Assembly (NCBI GenBank): GCA_000752995.2
Contig: LM994636.1
Location: forward strand, 27,770-91,769
Origin: Haemophilus massiliensis
Lineage (GTDB): Bacteria; Pseudomonadota; Gammaproteobacteria; Enterobacterales; Pasteurellaceae
Direction: 5' to 3'
Length of the DNA stretch: 64,000 nucleotides
A program made the translations under genes and the position numbers. Under the pieces are notes generated by a model. That model had not been told where the DNA came from, ran no database searches, and saw only the letters and a program-made list of their open reading frames with translations. Shown one piece after another: positions 7,180-15,624 of the stretch; the first letter of the stretch is position 1; the number at the start of each line of letters is the position of its first letter.

Positions 7180-8031
7180 CTATTTCGTCAAAATATCCAA
7201 TCCGCAGAACATTTTGTGTAATTTATGCTCGTCAAATGGCAGGTATTCTGCGATGGTGAAACCGACAATATTGGCTTGTTTATCAATCAGTTGCAAAATT
7301 TCAGCTAGTTCGTTCATCGTCATTTTTCCACTGCCGCTGCCGTCGCCGACTAATTCTGGGTTGGCGAAATAGGTTGAATGGAAGTGTTTTGCGTCTAGCA
7401 CGTCAATATCAAAATGCACCAAAATATGATCGAATTGAGCGATAAATTCGCTGATTTCAGGCGTGGAGACAAATTTTTCATTTTTAATTTGGTAATTTAC
7501 GCCACGTTTTTGCAGAAACTCAGCTTGATAATCGTGCAGATCTTGCAAGCCAACGTACAAAATCTGATCAGCTGAAAACGGCTTATTTTTCAATAACTTC
7601 GTGATTTTAGTTTCGGATTCGCCCATTAGCGACGCTAACACGTAAGCGTGTGCATTCGGGTAGCCATTGTGGACGGTGGAGACATCGGGGTGCGTATCAA
7701 TCCAAATCACGCCGATGTTTTCATATTTGCCGTGCAAATAGTCAAACGACGCTTGCGAAACCATGCAGTTGCCGCCAAGGGTAATCACTTTGTCGGGCTG
7801 CTCGCTTGCCAAAATTTGTTGTGCTTTTTCAATGCCGGCAAACACTTCCGCCTTGCCGTAAATGCCATCTGTAATCGGATACTCCGCGCCTGTTGGCGGC
7901 GAAATTTCCACTTTGTGCAAAGGCTGATTGGGGTTGGTTGGCAAAATGTGTTGCAATAAATTCGCGCCGAAATAATAAGTTTCCAAACCGCCAGCAGCGA
8001 AATCTGGGTAAAGCAATCTGATGGTTTTCAT
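7180..8031 (-). CDS. Arginase/agmatinase-fold protein (ureohydrolase-like), atypical metal site
   Basis: The start is placed at the ATG at 8031 (MKTIRLLYPDFAAGG), which has AAGGA upstream, not at the longer open frame. The 283-residue protein keeps the arginase motifs D112-T-H-P-D116 and H-F-D-I-D-V-L-D (about 206-213), both of which bind the Mn pair. The usual first motif GGDH appears as GGNC (86-89), replacing one metal-ligand histidine by cysteine. Ureohydrolases cleave guanidino groups (arginine, agmatine, guanidinobutyrate) or formimino groups. The changed ligand makes the activity uncertain. Single transcription unit, convergent with LysR. Confidence 0.75.
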   Translation of the reverse strand: MKTIRLLYPDFAAGGLETYYFGANLLQHILPTNPNQPLHKVEISPPTGAEYPITDGIYGKAEVFAGIEKAQQILASEQPDKVITLGGNCMVSQASFDYLHGKYENIGVIWIDTHPDVSTVHNGYPNAHAYVLASLMGESETKITKLLKNKPFSADQILYVGLQDLHDYQAEFLQKRGVNYQIKNEKFVSTPEISEFIAQFDHILVHFDIDVLDAKHFHSTYFANPELVGDGSGSGKMTMNELAEILQLIDKQANIVGFTIAEYLPFDEHKLHKMFCGLDILTK

Positions 8032-8164
8032 TGGCTGTCCTTTTGTGATTTTGGGCAAGTATGAAGTAAAGCGACACAAAAGACAAGGCTTGTACATTTT
8101 TGCATGAATTTGACTGTTAACGGTTTGAGCGGTGCAAAATTTCACCCTGAAAATTTAAATTTTC

Positions 8165-8191
8165 CGTAGGGACAGGGTTTATCCCTGTCCG
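8165..8191. repeat. TAGGGACAGGG-type hairpin repeat
   Basis: GGGACAGGG, TTTA, CCCTGTCC: one of at least eight copies of this small hairpin in the window, here between the arginase-like gene and the transporter remnant. Confidence 0.65.
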
Positions 8192-8229
8192 TTGCATATT
8201 GAACATTTTTGACAACAAATAATTTGTCG

Positions 8230-8528
8230 TTATTTGCCTAAATAATTGTCCAGTTCTAGCCATTTTTTTTAACGAGCAAAATAGCCAAGGCTGCGTCTGT
8301 GGCGGATTTGGTCAAAAACGGCGTGAGCGCCAACATTGCGATTAGCGTGCCGCTAAACAGCCATGGCAAATTTTTCATGCCGCCTGCCACGCCCAGTTCA
8401 TCACGAATTGGACGCAGCGTATAATATGCCAAAAAGAGTGCAAACACATACAACCAAGACCACGCCAATGCTTTAAATTCGTTGGGTTTGACATCCACAA
8501 TTTTTTGAAAGAACGTTTTATTTTGCAT
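8230..8528 (-). pseudogene. Truncated multi-helix transporter of the ATP/ADP-antiporter-like (AAA/MFS) type
   Basis: The first 80 codons give 'ALAWSWLYVFALFLAYYTLR', 'PIRDELGVAGG' and 'LPWLFSGTLIAMLALTPF', characteristic of the N-terminus of bacterial NTP-carrier-like MFS proteins of over 400 residues. The reading stops at 8256 after a run of eight As. In the neighbouring frame it would end KWLELDNYLGK at 8230, as if a large internal deletion joined the two gene ends. Not functional. Confidence 0.6.
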
Positions 8529-8554
8529 ACATTTTAATATTTTTTAAATTTAAA

Positions 8555-8588
8555 GGTCGGTTTTGCAAAAATAAGCCAAAAACCGACC
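8555..8588 (-). terminator. Terminator-like hairpin
   Basis: GGTCGGTTTT and AAAACCGACC form a perfect 10-bp stem with a 14-base loop and a T-rich run on the minus-strand exit. It follows the SDR fragment at 8599, so it was probably that gene's terminator. Confidence 0.65.
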
Positions 8589-8598
8589 GCACTTTTTA

Positions 8599-8841
8599 TT
8601 ACTTCGCTTTCCACTCAGGCACAGCTTGTTGGAACTTGCTTAAATCCATCATTTTGCTTGCGTCGGTAACATTATAAACGCCTTTTACGTCTGCTTTCAC
8701 CGCACACACCACGGCATCCACCGCACGATCAATATGCAACGACGGATAGCCCTCAACAGGTGCGTCAAACAATTTGCAAAACATCAACAAAAAACGACCG
8801 CTTACCTTTGTGCCAACTGGAAATTTAATAGAGTTTTGCAT
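8599..8841 (-). pseudogene. C-terminal fragment of an SDR/epimerase-type oxidoreductase
   Basis: Residues 27-80 of the open frame ('DAPVEGYPSLHIDRAVDAVV', 'GVYNVTDASKMMDLSKF', 'AVPEWKAK') align with the C-terminus of the intact SDR at 4103-4831. The first 26 codons (MQNSIKFPVG...) do not match that family and appear to be joined foreign sequence. The NAD-binding half is missing. Confidence 0.7.
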
Positions 8842-8895
8842 TTGGCTGAAAACGACTTAAAATCTATCCAGATTTTGAAATAGAAGGAAAGCAAA

Positions 8896-9465
8896 ATGAA
8901 CACACGCAAAACCCTAACCACTGCGTTGTTGGTCGGTTTATCCTTGCCAGCCGCGGCACACGAAGCTCCTGCAGATAAAGATGTACCGTCTGCCGATGTA
9001 CTGAAATTATTGTTTGACCGCACGCCAATTCAGCCGTCAAAAGTGTTTGATAATTTGTATGTTTTTGGCAGTAAAAGCGTGGTGGCGTATGCGATTAACA
9101 CGCCTGACGGCATTATTTTGATCGACGCACTTTGGGACGAAAACGACGGCAAAACCATCGTGCAAGACTTGCAAAAATTAGGCTTGGACGCAAAAAATAT
9201 CCGCTATATTTTGATTTCACACGGACACGGCGACCATTTCGGCGGTGCGGCATATTTGCGTGAATATAGCGGTGCGAAAGTGTTGGTAAGCAAGGCGGAC
9301 GAAGCCTTGTGAACGAAAAAATCGGTGCAAACGCCAATTCGCCCGTGCCACCGCTTGACGGCTATTTAGAAGACGGCACAAGCCTTTCGCTTGGCGGTAC
9401 GGAAGTTCAGTTCATCGCCACCAGCGGACACACCCAAAATAACTATAAACTTCAGGCAGCCTGAA
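8896..9465 (+). pseudogene. Secreted metallo-beta-lactamase-fold hydrolase (class B3-like), frameshifted
   Basis: The frame begins with a signal peptide (MNTRKTLTTALLVGLSLPAA, cleavage after about 21) and runs into the metal motif H109-G-H111-G-D113-H114. It stops at 9312 after 138 residues. Shifting by one base continues with 'VNEKIGANANSPVPPLDGYL', 'GGTEVQFIATSGHTQNN' and ends within a kingDUS palindrome at 9465, far short of the usual 280-300 residues; the third metal ligands are gone. The GHTPGS motif expected near there reads GHTQNN. Broken and truncated. Confidence 0.75.
9454..9465 (+). repeat. Second 12-mer identical to the Kingella-type DNA uptake sequence
   Basis: AGGCAGCCTGAA in the same 15-base palindrome as at 3605. 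It sits exactly at the truncation point of the metallo-hydrolase pseudogene, as though it marks a recombination junction or a foreign terminator. Confidence 0.6.
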
Positions 9466-9492
9466 ACGAAGTTTTGCGAAGTTAAAAGCAAA

Positions 9493-10053
9493 TCAAACCA
9501 CATCAATCGCATCGCCAATGGCATAGAAATGCCCTCCGGCGATATAGTGCAAGGTACGCCAGCCTTTATCGGCAGTTTCAAAATGCCAATGCCCTTGGCG
9601 GAACACTTCATCATCTGCCCATGCAGACAGCACTTTGCAAACAAATAAATCGTGGTTTTGGTGGTTTTCAGGTTCAGAAATCACTTTGCAGTGAATCCAC
9701 GCTGCACAGCCTTTCACAAACGGAGCGGCAATGCCGTCTTGATAAAAGCGTTCCACTTGATCCATTTTGTTTGGGTTCTCTTTGCGACTTTCGCCCAGTT
9801 TTACCACTAATTCCGCTTGGCGAACCACTGGCACATTCACAATCAACTCGCCGCTTTTTTCTACCAAACTACGCGTAAAGGCTTGCTTGTCTATAATCAC
9901 CGAAAGTTTGGCTTTGGGTACAAAATCCAAAGCACAAACCCACGCTGCCGACATGACATTTTCCACATCGTCCGCCGCCGCAGAAATAATCGTCGTTGGT
10001 CCGTGATTGATTAAACGGTAAAATTTTTCTAATTCAACAGGTTGCATTGTCAT
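9493..10053 (-). CDS. Flavin reductase family protein (FMN-binding split barrel)
   Basis: A 186-residue protein with the flavin-reductase pattern: 'TTIISAAADDVENVMSAAWV' (residues about 15-35, FMN-binding strand), 'LSVIIDKQAFTRSLVEKSGE' and 'FVVNVP'-like 'LIVNVPVVRQAE', and a C-terminal barrel strand 'GGHFYAIGDAI'. Such enzymes reduce flavin with NAD(P)H or carry FMN. AAGGAAAA precedes the tandem starts ATG ACA ATG. Monocistronic; its 3' end abuts the kingDUS at 9454. The natural partner could be the LLM oxidoreductase at 14533, which would use reduced FMN; that is inference. Confidence 0.8.
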   Translation of the reverse strand: MTMQPVELEKFYRLINHGPTTIISAAADDVENVMSAAWVCALDFVPKAKLSVIIDKQAFTRSLVEKSGELIVNVPVVRQAELVVKLGESRKENPNKMDQVERFYQDGIAAPFVKGCAAWIHCKVISEPENHQNHDLFVCKVLSAWADDEVFRQGHWHFETADKGWRTLHYIAGGHFYAIGDAIDVV

Positions 10054-10170
10054 TGTTTATTTTCCTTTTTTATAAATGAATTTGCCTTAGTTTAGCAAAA
10101 TTTCTGAAAAATTAGACCGCTCTTTTGGGGGATTTTATCCGTCTGAAAAGTGCGGTTAAATTTTGTGGCG

Positions 10171-11202
10171 TTATCTCTCGCCTTTTGCCGTGCGTGGTTT
10201 GGCAAACATTTTCTCAATCGCTTTGCTGCGCTCGGCGACATAACGCTTCGATGGCTCGGCGTTTGGGTTGATGTGTTCAAATGCGTGGTAAACGCCTGAA
10301 ATCAGTTGAAAATCCGTTGGTACGCCTGCCTGAATTAAGCGGTTGGCGTAGGCCATATCTTCGTTTACAAACAAATCCAAATCGCCTGTCATCATAAATG
10401 TTGGCGGCAAATTGCTTAAATCCGTGGCGGTGGCGGCGGAAAAGTAGGGCATTTGGTTTTCGGCAATGTTTTGACCGCCTCGCAATGTGTTCCAGCCAAA
10501 GCGGTTTGCGGCTGCCGTCCAAACAAACTCGCCTGCAAATTCATTGTGATAAGGCGATTTGTCCGTGCCTGTGCGATAGTCCAACATTGGGTAAATTAAC
10601 ACCTGACCTTCTGGTGCAAATTCACCTTTATCTCGGGTAAACAGTGCCAAACGTGCCGCCAAACCACCACCTGCACTTTCGCCCATTAACACCAATTTTT
10701 GCGTGTTCAAGCCCAATTTTTCACCGTTTTGATACACATAACGCAAGCCGTGATAAGCGTCATTGACATCAGCGGGAAACGGTGCAACTGTTGCCAATCG
10801 GTATTCCACGCTCACAACCGCCGCTTGATGTTTGTCGGCAATCGCTTGCAAATTGTCGCCGTCCATTTTCGCATTGCCCAACACATAACCGCCGCCGTGC
10901 GTGAAGTAAATAACGGGTAGCTTGCCTTGTGCATTTTGGGGTTTATAAACGTATAAATCCACTTGCGGCTGATCGTTTTCCGCAGGGGCAACCCAATGTT
11001 CGGCTGGCTGTGCACTTTTTTGTGCCAACAATTTGGCGTTTGCCGTGAAATTCGCACGGTCTTTTTCGGTGGAAAAATCCACCAGCCACGCTTTTGCACC
11101 TTCACGATATTCAGGTTCAACCAAATCCAGCGTGCGAAGCTCTTGGGCGACAACATTTAGGCTTAACGCCGCTGCCAATGCGGTGAAAAGAAATTTTTTC
11201 AT
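10171..11202 (-). CDS. Secreted alpha/beta hydrolase, HSL/acetyl-esterase (Aes-like) family
   Basis: 343 residues with a signal peptide (MKKFLFTALAAALSLNVVAQ, cleavage near 20) indicating periplasmic export. It has the oxyanion-hole motif H102-G-G-G105, nucleophile elbow G-E-S176-A-G-G, an acid in 'TGDLDLFVNED' and the His in 'VYHAFEH', all in hormone-sensitive-lipase order. It probably hydrolyses short-chain esters. AAGGATAC precedes the ATG. It may be cotranscribed with the NTF2 gene at 11281 (78-bp gap containing a hairpin). Confidence 0.85.
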   Translation of the reverse strand: MKKFLFTALAAALSLNVVAQELRTLDLVEPEYREGAKAWLVDFSTEKDRANFTANAKLLAQKSAQPAEHWVAPAENDQPQVDLYVYKPQNAQGKLPVIYFTHGGGYVLGNAKMDGDNLQAIADKHQAAVVSVEYRLATVAPFPADVNDAYHGLRYVYQNGEKLGLNTQKLVLMGESAGGGLAARLALFTRDKGEFAPEGQVLIYPMLDYRTGTDKSPYHNEFAGEFVWTAAANRFGWNTLRGGQNIAENQMPYFSAATATDLSNLPPTFMMTGDLDLFVNEDMAYANRLIQAGVPTDFQLISGVYHAFEHINPNAEPSKRYVAERSKAIEKMFAKPRTAKGER

Positions 11203-11218
11203 TTTTGTATCCTTATTT

Positions 11219-11246
11219 TTTCGGGTAACGTTGTCGCTACCCGAAA
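11219..11246. repeat. Hairpin made of paired AAGCTACCC-type motifs
   Basis: TTTCGGGTA and TACCCGAAA form a perfect 9-bp stem around a 10-base loop, between the NTF2 gene and the esterase gene. The right arm (GCTACCCGAAA) is part of the recurring 12-mer. Confidence 0.55.
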
Positions 11247-11280
11247 TTTGTTGATTTTGATGTTCAAATGATAATTTGCA

Positions 11281-11664
11281 TTAATAATGTGCGTGAAAAA
11301 TCTTGCTCACAATCGTCCATTTGCCGTTTACTTTCAAAAGATTGAAGTAGTCGGTAAAACCGTAACCGCTTAAATTATCGGTATCCACGCGTGCTGATGC
11401 CGCTGTGCCGACAATATCAATATAGGCAATGGCAACCGTTGGGTTTTCAGACGGCGTAAAATGGTTATCAATGGTTGGGAAGAGTGTTTCCGTTACCGTA
11501 CCGCCTGCTAAATCGCCGTTTTCAGCCACGCTATACATTGTCGCCACGTCATTAAACGCTGGACGCATCATTTCGCTGTTCGCTTGTTTACCGCCTTCGC
11601 TGTATTGATTTAACAATAAATTTTCAATCGCTTTGTATTCTGTTGTAAAAGTAGGTTTAGTCAT
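11281..11664 (-). CDS. NTF2/SnoaL-fold protein, putative lumazine-binding family
   Basis: 127 residues: an N-terminal helix ('YKAIENLLLNQYSEGGKQAN'), mixed strands, then 'FTDYFNLLKVNGKWTIVSKI' ending in FHAHY, the classic NTF2 C-terminus. No signal peptide. Such small cone-shaped domains bind aromatic or steroid-like ligands or act as isomerases or hydratases; no function can be assigned. AAGGAAAC lies before the ATG. It is first in a probable operon with the secreted esterase and divergent from the LysR gene at 11797. Confidence 0.75.
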   Translation of the reverse strand: MTKPTFTTEYKAIENLLLNQYSEGGKQANSEMMRPAFNDVATMYSVAENGDLAGGTVTETLFPTIDNHFTPSENPTVAIAYIDIVGTAASARVDTDNLSGYGFTDYFNLLKVNGKWTIVSKIFHAHY

Positions 11665-11796
11665 TTTGAGTTTCCTTATGTGTTGATTAAAAGTGTTTGT
11701 CTTGCTGACGGAGCGAATAATACGCCTGCTCTGATTGAAAGAAAAATAATATAAAAGTATAATTTCTATAAATTAAAATGATAACAGGAGCAAACC

Positions 11797-12699
11797 GTGC
11801 AATCGCTTTATCAACTTGATTTCAATCTGCTCAAAACGCTATTTGTGCTTTTAGAAGAACGAAATGTAACAAGAACGGCACAGCGGCTGGCAATTACGCA
11901 ACCTGCGGTAAGCGGTGCGTTGAACCGCTTGCGTTATCGGCTGGGCGATCCGCTTTTTGTGCGTTCGTCTCGTGGAATTATTCCCACTGAACGGGCACAA
12001 TCTTTGTATGAACCGCTCAAAAAAATTATGGGCGAGATTGAAACGTTGGTACAGCCGAACGAATTTGAACCGTTTGAATTAGAACGAATTTTTACCATTG
12101 GCTCAACCGACAATGCAATGCACAGCATAGGCGTGCCGCTAGCGTTGCATTTACAACAGGTTGCCCCAAAAGTGCGGTTAGTTTTTCTCTCAATTTTGGG
12201 CAAAGATATTGAAACAATGCTCTCGCAAGGCGATTTGGATTTGGCGTTTTTGGCACGCCCTGCCGTGCCCGAAAAATTGCGTGCGAAGTTGGTGCAAACT
12301 GAAAAATATGTGTGTGCGGTGAATAAATCGCACCCAATTTTGCAAGAAAAGTGGACGATTGACGCATTCTGCCGCTTGAATTTTGTGTTGGTGTCTTATT
12401 TTGGCGGGAGTTTTATTGGTGCGGTAGATCGTGCATTGGAGAAATTGGGCAAATCACGGCGAGTGGCTCTCTCGGTGCAGAACTTTTTGCTTGTGCCTGA
12501 AATTTTGCGGCAAAGCGATTACGCCGCCGTGTTGCCTAATCATTTGGTGGCAAATCATACCGATTTGGTCGCGCTTCCCTTGCCGTTTGCCCTTGCTGAT
12601 TACGAAAACGCTATCGCTTGGCACGACCGCACGCAAAATGACATTGTGCATAAATGGTTTCGGACGCAGGTGGAAATGTGTTTGCGGGCGGGGAGTTAG
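11797..12699 (+). CDS. LysR-family regulator (NahR/NodD-like branch)
   Basis: 300 residues: 'LDFNLLKTLFVLLEERNVTR' and 'AITQPAVSGALNRLRYRLGD' with 'PLFVRSSRGIIPTERA' are typical of the branch that includes NahR and NodD, which sense small aromatic or flavonoid-like molecules. The start has AGGAG eight bases before ATG. It is divergent from the NTF2-esterase pair, with 132 bp between, so it probably controls them. An uptake signal lies inside at about 12171. Confidence 0.88.
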   Translation: MQSLYQLDFNLLKTLFVLLEERNVTRTAQRLAITQPAVSGALNRLRYRLGDPLFVRSSRGIIPTERAQSLYEPLKKIMGEIETLVQPNEFEPFELERIFTIGSTDNAMHSIGVPLALHLQQVAPKVRLVFLSILGKDIETMLSQGDLDLAFLARPAVPEKLRAKLVQTEKYVCAVNKSHPILQEKWTIDAFCRLNFVLVSYFGGSFIGAVDRALEKLGKSRRVALSVQNFLLVPEILRQSDYAAVLPNHLVANHTDLVALPLPFALADYENAIAWHDRTQNDIVHKWFRTQVEMCLRAGS

Positions 12700-12712
12700 C
12701 TGTAACGTCGGT

Positions 12713-12757
12713 TAAGCCGTTAAACGGTCAAATTTGGGCGAAAGAAAATGTGCAAAA
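12713..12757 (+). repeat. USS-like element with altered core
   Basis: GCCGTTAAACGGTCAAATTT, then GGGCGAAAGAAAATGTGCAAAA, directly after the LysR stop. This is one of the clearest members of the family described in the findings. Confidence 0.5.
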
Positions 12758-12760
12758 AAC

Positions 12761-12784
12761 TAGGACAGGCATAACCCTGTCCTA
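12761..12784. terminator. Bidirectional terminator (TAGGACAGG hairpin)
   Basis: TAGGACAGG and CCTGTCCTA form the stem, between the converging LysR and OsmC genes, with A-rich DNA on the left and AAATTATTT on the right. It belongs to the TAGGG hairpin family. Confidence 0.65.
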
Positions 12785-12799
12785 AATTATTTCTCGCTT

Positions 12800-13207
12800 T
12801 TATTGATACACAAATTCCAATTTTTGTTCCAATTTTTCGCTCAAACTGCGTCCAACAATGCACATATCCACCGCAGCTTTTTCCAAGGTTTGGCGAAGTT
12901 CAGCGTCAAATTCCGCTTTTAAATAGAACGTGATGTTGATTTCGGTAACACGGAACTCGTCCATTGACGCTTTTTTGCCGCTTTTGGCGTAGCAACCGCT
13001 GAAATCCGCGCCTGCTTTTTCCGCGAGCAACGCCATAATCGTCATCGCGCAGCTGGTAAACGCGGATGCTAATAAATCCGTTGGCGCAGACAATTCACCC
13101 TTGCCGCCTGCCGCCGACGGACCGTCCGTGAAAAAGGTTTGACCGCTTGGCAAGTGCGTGATTTTTTGTTGCAAACTGCCTTGATATTCAACTTTAATTG
13201 TGTTCAT
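12800..13207 (-). CDS. OsmC/Ohr-family peroxiredoxin
   Basis: 135 residues with the two reactive cysteines of the OsmC fold, C53 in 'SAFTSCAMT' and C116 in 'VDMCIVGRSL', spaced as in thiol-dependent hydroperoxide reductases. It is cytoplasmic and detoxifies organic hydroperoxides with lipoyl or other thiols. The 'GPSAAGGKGELSAPTDLLAS' loop is typical of the OsmC-like rather than the Ohr subgroup. GGGAGC precedes the ATG. A monocistronic unit, upstream of the broken LysR gene's 3' end. Confidence 0.85.
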   Translation of the reverse strand: MNTIKVEYQGSLQQKITHLPSGQTFFTDGPSAAGGKGELSAPTDLLASAFTSCAMTIMALLAEKAGADFSGCYAKSGKKASMDEFRVTEINITFYLKAEFDAELRQTLEKAAVDMCIVGRSLSEKLEQKLEFVYQ

Positions 13208-13283
13208 TTTTTGCTCCCATTTAGATTGATAATAAATTCAGGCAGCTTTGCCACCCGAGAAAAGATGTGGGCATTATACGGTT

Positions 13284-14380
13284 TTATTTGGGTTTGATAA
13301 GCCGTGTTTTATTGAAAAGATTGTGAAGTAAATGTTGATCATTTTGTACAGTGCGAACCGTTAAACAGTCAAATTCAAACAAAAATGTGCAAATCGTAAG
13401 GATAGGCTTGATACCTGTCCTTTTTGTTTGTATTTCGTGCGTAAAATTAGGACAGGGATAAACTCTGTCCCTACGATCTTCCCAACCTTCCCCCAAAAAC
13501 TGCACCAGTACGTTAATTTTGACGATTTGTCGGCTGTTGGGCGGGTAGGCGAGATAGATGGCGTCGTCGGTGTCGTTGTTGCTGGGTTGCACTTGCCATT
13601 CGGGTGGTACAGAAACGAGCGTGCCGTTTGCCAGTTCGTCGGCGATTAACCAGTTGGGCAGATGGGCGATGCCGATGCCTGCAAGGGCGTATTCACGCAG
13701 GATTTCGGTGTTGTTGCCGAGCAAATTTCCCTTCACGCTGACGGCTTTTGCTGCTTCGCCTGCTTGGCGAAAATGCCATTTTTGCGTGTAGCCGCGGTAG
13801 CTATATAGCAGACAGTTGTGTTGCTGCAAATCTTCGGGCATTTTCGGCGCGGTTTTGCGGGCGAGATAGCTGGGGCTGGCACAGAGCAGCCGTTTTTGCG
13901 GTGCAATTCGTTTGGCGATCAAATTCGGGTCGTCCACTTTGCCGAGCCGCACCGCCAAATCAAACCGCTCGGCGGCTAAGTCGATATATTCGTCCGAGCC
14001 ATAAACTTCCAGCTGAATTTTAGGATATTTTTCGGCAAATTCGGCGAGCAGCGGCGCAAGCGCTTTTGAGCCGAAGGAATGCGCAAAGGTAATGCGGAGC
14101 TTGCCTTGCGGCTGATCGAGTTCCAATTTAAGCGAGAGATTGGCGTGATCTAGGTCGTCCAAAATCGTGCGGGTGTGTTGCAGATAAAGCACGCCTGCGT
14201 TGGTGAGCGAAATTGACGTGTGGAGCGGCTAAACAGCGGCACACCAAGGCTTTCTTCTAGGCTATCAATTTGTCGGGTTACAGAAGAAACCGCCACGCCC
14301 AGCTGTTTGGCGGCGGCACTAAAACTGCCCGTGTCGGCAACGGCGTGGAAAATGTTTAAAGCTGAAAAGTAGTCCATCAA
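13284..14380 (-). pseudogene. LysR-family regulator, frameshifted, with C-terminus replaced by repeat DNA
   Basis: The N-terminal part (14380 to 14150) has an intact HTH ('GSFSAAAKQLGVAVSSVTRQ'). After STRQ one base is missing: 'CAATTTCGCTCACC' should read Q-I-S-L-T-N-A-G. The second frame then continues through the full effector domain ('YLQHTRTILDDLDHANLSLK' onward). At the 3' end the frame passes the normal LysR end (about FLGEGWEDRR) and reads through two TAGGG-type hairpins to 13284, adding about 55 unrelated residues. It faces away from the LLM operon (14533), which it or its ancestor should have controlled. Confidence 0.8.
13400..13473. repeat. Two TAGGG-type hairpin repeats inside a reading frame
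   Basis: GATAGGCTTGATACCTGTCC and TAGGACAGGGATAAACTCTG with TCCCTA form two hairpins 28 bp apart. They are translated in the extended C-terminus of the LysR pseudogene. Confidence 0.6.
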
Positions 14381-14429
14381 GTTTCCTTATTTTTGCGTTT
14401 TTTGCAAAACTATTTCGCTATTTTGCCAT

Positions 14430-14458
14430 ATTATCATTTCAAATGAAAAGCCTATAAT
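14430..14458 (+). promoter_or_regulatory. Promoter of the LLM operon (shared promoter module)
   Basis: ATTATCATTTC at 14430 and TATAAT at 14453, followed by GCACCCCATCAA. The same arrangement (ATTATCAT, 22-23 bases, TATAAT or TAAAAT, then ACACCACATCAA-like) precedes the hydrolase genes at 40822 and 46445. The -35 is weak, which suits an activator-dependent LysR promoter. Confidence 0.5.
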
Positions 14459-14532
14459 GCACCCCATCAAGACGACGACGTACAAGCGGTCGAATTTTTA
14501 ACAAAATTTGCAAAAGCAATAAGGATTTCAAA

Positions 14533-15585
14533 ATGACAAAATTAAACGTACCAAACCTTTCTGTTTTAGGTCAAGACAACAGCAAACTGTTCAACGAAAA
14601 CGCGGCAGCCAATGGCAAAACCGATTTGCCTGCACACCTGGCGAACCATAAAGCGTTTTCGCAAGTGTTCCAAAAAGATAAACTCACCATTGGCTTGATC
14701 GCCCCGTTCAAAGGCTACCCGAACACGCCGATTCCGAACGTGGAAGATTTAGGCGATGTGGCGGAACTGGCTGAAAAATTAGGCTTTTCTGCCCTTTGGC
14801 TGCGTGATGTGCCGTTTTACGACCCAAATTTCGGCGACGTGGGGCAAGGTTTAGATCCGTTCGTGAGCCTTGGCTACTTGGCGGCGCGCACCAAAACCAT
14901 CGCACTCGGCACGGCAGGCATTGTTTCGCCGCTGCGTGAGCCAATCCACATCGCCAAAGGTTCGGCAAGTGTGGACGCATTAACGGGCGGACGCTTTATT
15001 TTGGGTTTGTCCAGCGGCGACCGCCCTGTGGAATACCCCGCGTTCAAAAAAGAATTTGGCAACCGCGCTGAGCGTTTCCGTGAAAGTTGGGATTTAATCC
15101 GCACCTTAACCGCCCCACGCACGCACAATTTCCCTGTGTTTGAAGGTAAGCACTACGGCAATTTAAGTGGAAATATTGACGTAACACCAAAAGTGAAAAC
15201 CGCCTTGCCGATGGTCGCCATCGGTCGCGCTCGCCAAGAATTAGACTGGCTGGCGAACACCGCAGACGGCTGGATTTGGCACGGCGTGAACCCGAAAGAC
15301 ACGAAAAATATCGTGAACACGCTCGCCGAACTCAACCAAGACAACAGCTGGCATCCGTTTGGCTATGCGAACTTTGTCGAGCTGTCGGAAAACCCGAACG
15401 AACCAGCACGCCTGTTCAACAACATTTATCTGCGTGGTGGCTCAAAAGGCTTGCTCGAATTTTGGCAAGAACAAAAAGAGCAAGGTTTGGCACACGTTAC
15501 CGTGAATCTCAAACCAACCGAACGCCCTATGGACGAGACGTTGCAGGATTTAGCGGAGAATGTGTTGGCGAAGTTAAACGCTTAA
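14533..15585 (+). CDS. LLM-class flavin-dependent oxidoreductase (luciferase-like)
   Basis: 350 residues; TIM-barrel luciferase-like fold: 'LTIGLIAPFKGYPNTPIPNV', 'VAELAEKLGFSALWLRDVPF', 'GTAGIVSPLREPIHIAKGSA', 'ALTGGRFILGLSSGDRP'. This matches the TIGR03571-type branch of luciferase-type oxidoreductases. It would use FMNH2 and oxygen; the flavin reductase at 9493 could supply it. AAGGATT precedes the ATG. First in a three-gene operon with a double NTF2 protein and an azoreductase-like protein, behind a shared-type promoter at 14430. Confidence 0.85.
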   Translation: MTKLNVPNLSVLGQDNSKLFNENAAANGKTDLPAHLANHKAFSQVFQKDKLTIGLIAPFKGYPNTPIPNVEDLGDVAELAEKLGFSALWLRDVPFYDPNFGDVGQGLDPFVSLGYLAARTKTIALGTAGIVSPLREPIHIAKGSASVDALTGGRFILGLSSGDRPVEYPAFKKEFGNRAERFRESWDLIRTLTAPRTHNFPVFEGKHYGNLSGNIDVTPKVKTALPMVAIGRARQELDWLANTADGWIWHGVNPKDTKNIVNTLAELNQDNSWHPFGYANFVELSENPNEPARLFNNIYLRGGSKGLLEFWQEQKEQGLAHVTVNLKPTERPMDETLQDLAENVLAKLNA

Positions 15586-15598
15586 ATTGAAGAAAACA

Positions 15599-15618
15599 AA
15601 TCGGGCGAATGCCCGATT
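15599..15618 (+). terminator. Terminator or attenuator after the LLM gene
   Basis: AATCGGGC, GAAT, GCCCGATT: a perfect 8-bp stem with tetraloop followed by TTGATTTT, 14 bases after the LLM stop. The downstream genes have their own ribosome sites, so it may only reduce their transcription. Confidence 0.75.
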
Positions 15619-15624
15619 TTGATT

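Noticed and set aside
8896..9465. Functional carbapenemase-like metallo-beta-lactamase
   Set aside because: The gene is frameshifted and truncated and has lost later metal ligands; even the intact fold is shared by many non-lactamase hydrolases.
10139..10148. Neisseria-type uptake sequence (CCGTCTGAA)
   Set aside because: Only nine bases of the meningococcal type match and there is a single occurrence, so chance is sufficient.
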